Shown here piece after piece: positions 57,601-64,000 of a stretch of 64,000 nucleotides of DNA. The notes beneath the pieces were generated by a model that made no database searches, was not told where the DNA came from, and saw only the letters and a list, made by a program, of their open reading frames with translations. The DNA is taken from assembly GCF_037975245.1 (NCBI RefSeq), contig NC_092562.1, forward strand, positions 19,684,054 through 19,748,053. Reading direction: 5' to 3'. The translations under genes and the position numbers were made by a program. This DNA is from Apostichopus japonicus. Lineage: Eukaryota; Echinodermata; Holothuroidea; Aspidochirotida; Stichopodidae. Numbering within the stretch: the stretch's first letter is position 1; each line of letters starts with the position of its first letter.

Positions 57601-59587
57601 CTTAGTCACTGTTAACCTTTAAGACGCAACAGATTGAAATTTTCAATCAAAGGGTCGATTGAATATGCGAATGGCGAATGTTTCTGATGAAGCTCAGTAA
57701 ACCTTAGAAAGTCAATTGGTTGCTTTATATCGTGGATAATTCTTCACTACTAATATGCTATCATCGATATTATTATTAAATGATAGTTCGCACTGCTTAA
57801 GCCTTAAGGGCGTAGGGAAAGCCATTTTAACATTTAATCGGGAATTTTAGATATCTTAAATTGTTTCTTATTTTAGATATCTAATATTCTATTTCATATA
57901 TCTAAACTTAAATTCGAGATATCTTAAATTGAATTCGAGATATCTGAAATTTTATTTCAGATATCTTCAATTGAATTCGAGATATCTGAAATATATTTCG
58001 AGATATCTGAAATTCTAATTTAGATATCTGAAATTGAATTCGAGATATCTGAACTGAATTATATATATCTGCAATTGAATTCCAGATATCTGAAATGCAT
58101 ATGCAGAAATTCCCGATTAAGTGTTAAAATGGCACGTATGGGAAGCCAGTTTAACATTTAATCAGGAATTTTCAGATATCTGAAATTGAATTCGAGATAT
58201 CTGTAATTGAATTCGAGATATCTGAAATTCTATTTCAGATATCTGAAATTGAATTTGAGATATCTGAAATTCTATTTCAGATATCTGAAATAGAATTGCA
58301 GATATCTTGAATTCAATTTCAGATATCTCGAATTTAATTTCGGATATCTCGAATTCGATTTCAGATATCTCGAATTCAATTTCAGATATCTGAAATTCTC
58401 TGGTATTTCGAGATATCTGAAATTGATTTTAAGATATCTGCAATTATTTGTAGATATCTTAAATAAATTGGAGATATCTGTAATTTAATTTGAGATATCT
58501 GAAAGTATTTCGAGATATCTGAAATTCCTTATTAAATGTTAAAACGGCTTTCCATAAGGGCGAGTCAAAGATTAGACTGAAATTGTGCTTTTCAATGCAG
58601 AGTTGCAGCCACGTATTCTTTAGGTGGGAGGGGGGGGGGGGGGGTGGGATACCCAGAATAAAATCAGTGGGTTCTTTTTAGCCAATCGTGCAAGCAAAGG
58701 TTAACATGTGGGTTGAGGTATAGTAATAGGATGCTTTAGTAAGCAGAATTTTAATTTTGGTATGTCATAGTGCAAGAAAACTAAAAATGTCAGTGTGGAT
58801 AATACCTCGATATCAAGTTCTGTTGTAAAGATATTCAGCTGGAAAATATTTTTTAACTTTTGAAAGCTCCTTTAAGGCTAAATTGATTGATTACGGCAAC
58901 CGAGGTTAATCCATATACGTTGAGTCGTATTCATTTTACATATCTTGATACAATAAGAGAAAAATTCAATTATTTCAATTAAGTTTTGCGTGATAATGTA
59001 AATTGCGGCCTTTCCGTCACTTTTACGCTTTCTGTGGTCCTTAATGATTTACGCGAGGCGATGGAAGAGGGTTCAATATGAAGGGGGGGGGGGGGGTAAA
59101 GGGGTTAAAGGATGGGGTTGCACTGGCTTTGAAGGGAAGAGGGAAATGTGATTTTGAATTAAAGGGGAAAGAAAAATCTTCCGTCAAAATGGACCCACAA
59201 TTTCCAGTATTTTGTATAGGTTTGAACAGAACGGTATACGGTTCTTTTGATTTAAAAAAAATACATGAAATGACATGAAATTTCGTTTATATTATCATCA
59301 CTTGTCGTTACAACCATTTCCGGGATGTTTGTTGTTGTTTTGTTTTTTGTCTTCTCATAACCATATATTCCATTTCCATGTATTCAACAGGTGGTATCTA
59401 CGAGGCATGCAACTGTTACGAGGCTCTATTTTACGTGTTAGCTGGTTGTAGTGCTCTGAAAGCAATAGTAATGTTAGTTATAACCATTGCTGCCAACATG
59501 GGGGGAGAAGATAAGAAGTTACACCCCAAAATAGACAAACCAGCAGAACCTAACCAGATGCGGGTGAAATCATTCAACCAAAGATGA
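54125..59587 (+). CDS. Major-facilitator transporter, monocarboxylate-transporter (SLC16)-like, 4 exons
   Basis: Exons 54125-54314, 56105-56245, 56554-57336 and 59391-59587 join in phase (1311 nt, 436 aa) with GT-AG junctions. Hydrophobic segments fit about 12 helices with a longer hydrophilic loop in the middle (SKVDLVPTKDTLDSNSNGLL). Family-like features include TFRLSSTSAGFMFSLMNAT, GIGLSVQIPNIVIYLSAVCG, VSGAGGIIGKLMAIVVFYF and a last exon starting GGIYEACNCYEALFYVLAG. The last resembles the G-x-x-YD-x-x-x-x-Y-x-x-x-FY signature of SLC16 carriers. The usual DGGWGW start motif is replaced by MEDSTWGS. An alternative upstream ATG at 53994 (MADNE, then a GT donor) does not fit the phase of the next acceptor, so 54125 was chosen; the true 5' exon is uncertain. 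Such proteins usually move short organic acids with protons; the substrate is unknown. Confidence 0.8.
54370..54397. repeat. (AT)n microsatellite
   Basis: About 14 AT units in intron 1 of the transporter. A second (TA)n tract at about 54640-54669 brackets the tRNA-like SINE head. Confidence 0.95.
54519..54590 (+). repeat. tRNA-derived SINE head / tRNA pseudogene
   Basis: The 72-nt block folds like a tRNA. Arms GCGTCCA and TGGAGGC have one mismatch. A perfect anticodon stem TCCGC/GCGGA encloses a 7-nt loop (GTACAGA, anticodon position ACA). The A box TAGCCTAGTGG and a perfect B box GTTCGAATCCC are present. The T stem has two mismatches and ACA is not a normal anticodon, so it is a SINE head or pseudogene. 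It is bracketed by AT microsatellites in the transporter's first intron. Confidence 0.7.
54731..54780 (-). ncRNA. Hammerhead-ribozyme-like motif next to a Penelope remnant
   Basis: The minus strand reads CTGACGA (54777-54771), then a perfect 7-bp stem GGAGTGG/CCACTCC with a TGA loop, then GAA. It continues into a ~5-bp stem (ATATA/TATGT with one G-U pair, loop GCAG) ending in UC at 54735, the expected cleavage position. This matches the CUGANGA...GAA core of hammerhead ribozymes, apart from one extra U before stem II and a weak stem I. Hammerhead motifs are known in Penelope-like elements, and the adjacent remnant is on the same strand. Activity is not shown. Confidence 0.45.
55014..55437 (-). 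pseudogene. Penelope-like element, C-terminal GIY-YIG endonuclease remnant
   Basis: Two overlapping minus-strand frames give ALFNFKDAYKLDYANNVIYR, then INCPDCDSFYVGETNRR. After a frameshift near 55190 comes SSFGGQKGAINLHCTAHKHH. The C-x-x-C followed by YVGET-R is typical of the zinc-knuckle/GIY-YIG endonuclease at the end of Penelope-like retroelements. The RT part was not found, so it is 5'-truncated. It lies opposite in strand to the host transporter gene. Confidence 0.75.
56340..56530 (+). repeat. Penelope-LTR-like repeat, inverted copy of the OGFOD1-intron repeat
   Basis: Reverse complement of the 21741-22015 block over about 190 bp: it reads cttgtctactaatcccctta through cctctgaagaagatcctgct and aggatcaaaacgtcagac. 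It ends just before the acceptor of the transporter's third exon (56554). The GAAA core is mutated to CAAAA here. Confidence 0.7.
57813..58554. mobile_element. Dimeric MITE built of AGATATCT palindromes, 8-bp duplication
   Basis: The inverted ends GGGAAAGCCATTTTAACATT and (reverse complement) TGGAAAGCCGTTTTAACATT are flanked by TAAGGGCG (57805-57812 and 58555-58562). The body is more than 20 copies of AGATATCT (and close variants), spaced about 16-25 bp, joined by AAATTGAATTC-type linkers. At about 58108-58172 an inner end-to-start junction (aattcccgattaagtgttaa, then ccagtttaacatttaatcag) shows two units in tandem. It lies in the last intron of the transporter. Confidence 0.85.
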
Positions 59588-59785
59588 CAAATATTTAATA
59601 ACCCGATGTTTCGCGACGGTTCGTCTGTATATCATCAGTGTTGTGATTATTCTATGGTAGGAGAGCAATGCCTTAAAAATGCTTGGGATTGTAAAAGCAG
59701 GCAGTCAGCGGCCTTAGTGAATCCTTTTGCTTTATATACGTTTGTATACTGTATATGGAAATCACGTTATTGAAAGAACAATTGA

Positions 59786-59930
59786 GGTAGCATACGCCCA
59801 TTAAAAGCCCCATTGACTTACAAACTAAATCACAAAGTAATGTGGTCTCTTTGTCTAGATGGAAGTTCTCACTAGTTTAGACGCTATACCCATTACTGGA
59901 TCGCTGACAAGTTGGCCATCAATGACTTTA
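59786..59930. repeat. Dispersed repeat shared (inverted) with 42325-42465
   Basis: The run ggtagcatacgcccattaaa, then agccccattgacttacaaac through gctgacaagttggccat, is the reverse complement of the segment left of the hAT MITE at 42.5 kb, with about 10-15% differences. It is likely a fragment of the same 3-kb element family. Confidence 0.75.
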
Positions 59931-60230
59931 TCAGATTTTTGCTATCAGAGCCTGAATTTTTTTTTAAAGAGGATTAAAATTGCCTCCATTGACCAACTTT
60001 TTGCACCACATGTACTTCCATTCATGTTCTTCAACATGCAAGCCATAATGTTTTTTGATTGATAACATATCAAAAACGGTATATCTCCTATTGCTTTTTG
60101 GCACTTTTCATGAAGGAGAACATTCGGGTGGCTTGATGTAGACACTAAAAGAAGTATTGACTCTGAGGAAAATGTGTCCTGAAGTCAAGTATCATAACAT
60201 CATACCAGATAGCTTGATCATTGCAAAGGT

Positions 60231-60529
60231 CAGGCGCGTAGCCAGGAATTTGCCGAGGAAGGGGCGAACCTGTAGGCAAATTACCAGAGCCGTAGATTGG
60301 GCATTGGAAACTATCTAAGCGTAGCGCCACCATGAGTTGGCGCGAAGCGTACAATAAAATTTTGGCTGAAAAAGCCTCCCCAGATTGCTGGAAATGACAC
60401 TTCCCAGGCCTTGTAAGTTGCATGTAAGCTTGAAATTACTAGCGATATCATAAAATCATACCCCAAAAAATATGCTCAAGGGGGGGGGGGGGCGGTCGCC
60501 CCTTCGCCCCACCCATTGGCTTGCGCCTG
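60231..60529. mobile_element. hAT-like MITE, 299 bp, with exact 8-bp target duplication
   Basis: The ends CAGGCGCGTAGCCAGG and (reverse complement) CAGGCGCAAGCCAATG are flanked by GCAAAGGT (60223-60230 and 60530-60537). The interior shares ctatctaagcgtagcgccac with the 50.75 kb element. Confidence 0.9.
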
Positions 60530-61164
60530 GCAAAGGTATGACCTTCTGACAGTCATTTGGAGAAATGGAAAACCCTTTCAGCCACTTGAAAGAGGAAAGG
60601 TCAAGTCCTGACACAAAAGACATTCATCAAAAGTTGAAAGTTAAAAGCTCACACGTTTTCCAGACTTGACCTCTGTTGACTTCAAATGACCATCAATTAG
60701 CATATTATTTGGGCAAATATTTGGACAATATCTGTCTCTGAATTTAGTTACTGAAATAACCAGCACTAATAAGGGCAACTCGCACTGGATAAGGTCGAGT
60801 GTTCTGTGTCAAAATAAATCCCAGAGGTCTTTAACATTTAGAAATCAGAGCGGTTTTAAGATAGTGTGCAGTAATTTCTGACTAACATTATAAACAAATA
60901 ACATCTTAAAATAGCATCTTAAACCTGTTCCAATTAAGTATGGTGAGAGCATGGATGTATGCAAAGATAGTGAGAGCCTCAATGAATTATTACCATGACA
61001 TGATGTAAACTTTCATTAATTACTAATTTAGGTTCTTAAAAATACAAATCATTCTCAATTTCATATAAATTATATCAATTAAGGTCTGACCAATTATGTA
61101 CTTTTCTGCACACCATGTCCTTGCACAAAATGTCATGCTGAAACCAAAAGCTTATATTACTGAC

Positions 61165-61564
61165 CATAGGCGTAGGAGGCGGGGGTGGCTGTCCGGGGGA
61201 GGGCTGCAGCCCCCCAACAATTTTTTTTTATATTCGGGCAATATGCTGTGAATTTTTCGGGCACCTACTGAAAGTAAAATAATTTGCAATGTGTTTTTCA
61301 ATGGTTAAACTTATGCTATTATTATCATTATTATTGTAACCACTTCCCCAATAATTATAACCAATATGGAAGGGTAATAACACGGGAAATGATTGTATGT
61401 TATTGGCATGTGATGTAATAACCGATGCATGCCTATATAGATGCACATTAACATGTTGAACCCGCGCGGAGCGCGCGAAAAATTTTGGTTATACTTTTCG
61501 GGCAAGTCGTTACAGCCCCCCCCCCCCCCCCCCCCCCCAATCAAATTAGGCTCCTACGCCTATG
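61165..61564. mobile_element. hAT-like MITE, 400 bp, with exact 8-bp target duplication
   Basis: The ends CATAGGCGTAGGAGG and (reverse complement) CATAGGCGTAGGAGC are flanked by TTACTGAC (61157-61164 and 61565-61572). It has a G-rich left side and a long C run on the right. Confidence 0.9.
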
Positions 61565-61572
61565 TTACTGAC

Positions 61573-64000
61573 CACATCCCCACCTAAGAAAAAATGTTAC
61601 TAGGGATTGAATTCTGTTAGCTTTAAACAACCATTGACTTTCGATCTTTCATTGGGGTCCATGGAGACTACTCCCCCCCAATCCCCCACCTTAATCCCCC
61701 CACCCACTGTGCAATCATCATGTGTACAACTCGGTCAACAAGCCTGGCCTTACGTCCGGTCTCGGTATGTGGGAAAGGTGGCGCCGATTGACATACTTTC
61801 TAGAAACATTGCTCTTAAATGCTTTCTTGTTTGTACCCAGCAAGAAAGTGCGACTTTTAACTGTACTTAAAATGATTCCACGTGTGCCTGGGGATAAAAG
61901 TTCGAACACGTAATAATCTTTTGTATAACGTAAATCCATTTTCAGAGTAGCTGCAACTTTTTTTAAAGGAGGCAAAGAAACATTATTCGAATCTAAATTG
62001 GTTTTCTTTTGTAATTTATTCATTCTGTCTTTTTACATCAATTGAAACGGCCTACCACAAGTGTGCATGACACGTAATTGCATTTGCACGGGGTCCAATC
62101 AACATCAATGTCTTCTCATTAAAAATGATTAGACATTGATATCAAGTTTTAACGCAGCTAGGCGAGGAGGAAGAAGAAACTCGGGAAATACCAATTCACA
62201 GTCTTTCATTTCATCAATAAGCGAGCCCCTGCCGCTACCTGCCCCCCCCCTCCCCCAAACATACCTATACTATGATGAATGTAAACGTTGTTTTCTTAAA
62301 GGTTACTTACACACAGTGTAAAGATAAGATGGTAACTTTGTCAAACTTTGGTGCTACCTTTTTCACCCTGCTAAAGAATCCTCTTGATTCCTCTTGATTC
62401 CCATATTGATATCTATCAGGGGCAGATCTAGAATTTAAAACAGGATGGGATGTGGCCCTGTGGGGCCGTTGAAGCTCACTCCCATGAACTGTAAGGCCTG
62501 AAATTATTCATTCTGGAACATGATTAGCTCTTTAAGTAGGTCTACATGAAAGGTTGTGCATATTATCAATTGTAAAGTTTTTTTTTTCTAAAAGTGGAAG
62601 TTGGGGTGGGGGGTGGGAGGTTTGTACACTCTTGTATCCCCCTGCATTTGGGCTTGCCTACATTGAGTTCATCAAAAGTAAATTAATTATTTTGTCTCGT
62701 CACTCTGGAGTACAGCTAGCTGATTTTATCAATAATTTCCAATAGTATTATGAGCAACCAATGACTGTTTTGTCAGCACATATCATTAAAAATAAGTTAT
62801 ACTTAAATATTGTCACTACAAATTTAAATAAGTTATACCATAAAATTGAGCATTTAGAAGGGGGAAGGGGGGATAATCTCTTAGAACATTAATCCCCTAT
62901 GCCTATGTTACAATGAAAGAAGATATAAGTGATCACTGCAAATGAAAATAAAACTTACGATTCATAACAGCAGATGTGTAAATAAGATCTACTATAAAAC
63001 AGCACCTGACTGTAATGAAAAGCTACTTGTGTATAGAAGCTAATATCGCGTGTCTACTACTTCAGGATAATTAAATGCCGGAGATTGTGTTACCATTTGA
63101 CCTTCTTCTATCAATCAAGACAAATATTGCTGGTAATCCTTCGCCATGATACTGAATGTCTTATTCGGAGAAACTCACGCTTTACCCCTTCAAATTGAAA
63201 CCTGATAAAACTTACCGGCATGTAATAAATTTATTGTGCAAAGTAAAAAGGACCAGTGAGGGGTCTACGCTGATAGTCAAACTCCCCCCCCCCCACCCCC
63301 CTAACAGAAGTTACTCTGAAGGATCAGTACTCGAATATGTCACAGGTCATATTTAAAGGTTGAGTACCCCATGTGGATGGTTAAAATCAGACAGACAACC
63401 ATGTATGTGTCAATGAAAGAAGAATGTGTAAAACCAGCACACAAGTGGCACAGGGTTTTTGTAATTTATGAGATATCTAATTCTTACAATAGAAATTTTA
63501 GACCTTGGAAATGAGCACCGTACACCCAAACTCAAGACTTATTTTTTGTATCTTTTCCACATAAACAGCTTGATATAACATGTTTGCATTCAACCCTAAA
63601 TGATCAGTTCCATCAGCTTGACATAAATTACAGTGATGTAGTTTAACCCTATTTTAACTATCTTTACAACACAAACCTTTGGACATTTTGACTGCGGAGA
63701 TCTGACTGTGATAATACACCAATGTGTTTTAATTATATTTTATGATCGTTAGTGACTAATACTTAATTTGGAAGTCGGAGTAAGCATGTATGAGGATATA
63801 AGAAGCCGTAATACTACTAGAGATGTTTGATCATTTCAGGCAGGTATTTTATTTTGACATACTGTAGGGGTGCAAGCAATATTCCAGACTAAATAAACAA
63901 GAATTTCTGTATTTATCGTTATTTTTCCGTATAAAAGTACTGGAAATTCGGACTGGATCTGGTATCTCTTTGAATTTCAGCATAGCGTTATTCAAGTTAA
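61573..64000. other. Right-end interval, no gene seen
   Basis: AT-rich with scattered C/G runs (for example near 62240 and 63285). The first base pairs of a possible MITE (CAGGGGCAGATCTAG at about 62419) are present, but no partner end was found. Open frames are short and unsupported. Confidence 0.4.

Noticed and set aside
61311..61544. Gly-rich minus-strand open frame
   Set aside because: Translated C/G homopolymers of a hAT MITE.

Overview
This is a metazoan genomic window of about 37-40% GC. It has short exons in long introns, consensus GT-AG junctions, vertebrate-like protein families, and many short DNA transposons, LINE, DIRS and Penelope-like remnants. No prokaryotic operon, CRISPR or phage structure is visible. 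The repeat mix (hAT-type MITEs with G-rich interiors, DIRS, L1/Tx1-like, CR1/L2-like, Penelope-like) fits a marine invertebrate, perhaps an echinoderm. The species call is an inference and is not secure.

Four protein-coding genes could be assembled exon by exon with matching splice phases. (1) The 5' half of a HAUS3-like augmin gene lies on the minus strand (start at 6019, running off the left edge). (2) A complete 13-exon OGFOD1 prolyl-3-hydroxylase gene lies on the plus strand (14214-24852, 542 aa). (3) A complete five-exon stand-alone sterol carrier protein 2 gene with a C-terminal peroxisomal AKL signal lies on the minus strand (38046-29743, 155 aa). (4) A four-exon 12-TM major-facilitator transporter of monocarboxylate-transporter type lies on the plus strand (54125-59587, about 436 aa). 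HAUS3 and OGFOD1 are divergent; OGFOD1 and SCP2 are convergent. The four genes act in unrelated processes (mitotic spindle, translation-related hydroxylation, peroxisomal lipid handling, membrane transport), and nothing suggests they work as a unit.

Between HAUS3 and OGFOD1 lie a decayed DIRS RT/RNase H block, a decayed Jockey/CR1-type LINE and a second LINE C-terminus. OGFOD1 intron 1 carries a 1.1 kb fold-back element with two 493-bp arms. SCP2 introns carry an L1-like remnant, a hAT element with an exact 8-bp target duplication, and other inverted-repeat elements. From 40 to 51 kb there is an accessory zone. It holds a 3-kb TA-flanked inverted-repeat element with a nested hAT MITE, a family of hairpin-ended ~150-bp repeats next to a U2 snRNA 5'-end-like fragment, a block of degenerate long repeats, and a 1.2 kb minisatellite with higher-order structure. 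The transporter introns hold a tRNA-derived SINE head, a Penelope-like GIY-YIG remnant with a hammerhead-like motif, and a dimeric MITE made of AGATATCT palindromes. Seven elements have exact 8-bp duplications and termini of the CAGnGGCG or TAGTGCT type, so hAT-like insertions are the dominant recognisable DNA transposons here. No novel defence-like or multi-gene system was found; the most interesting material is in the repeats.
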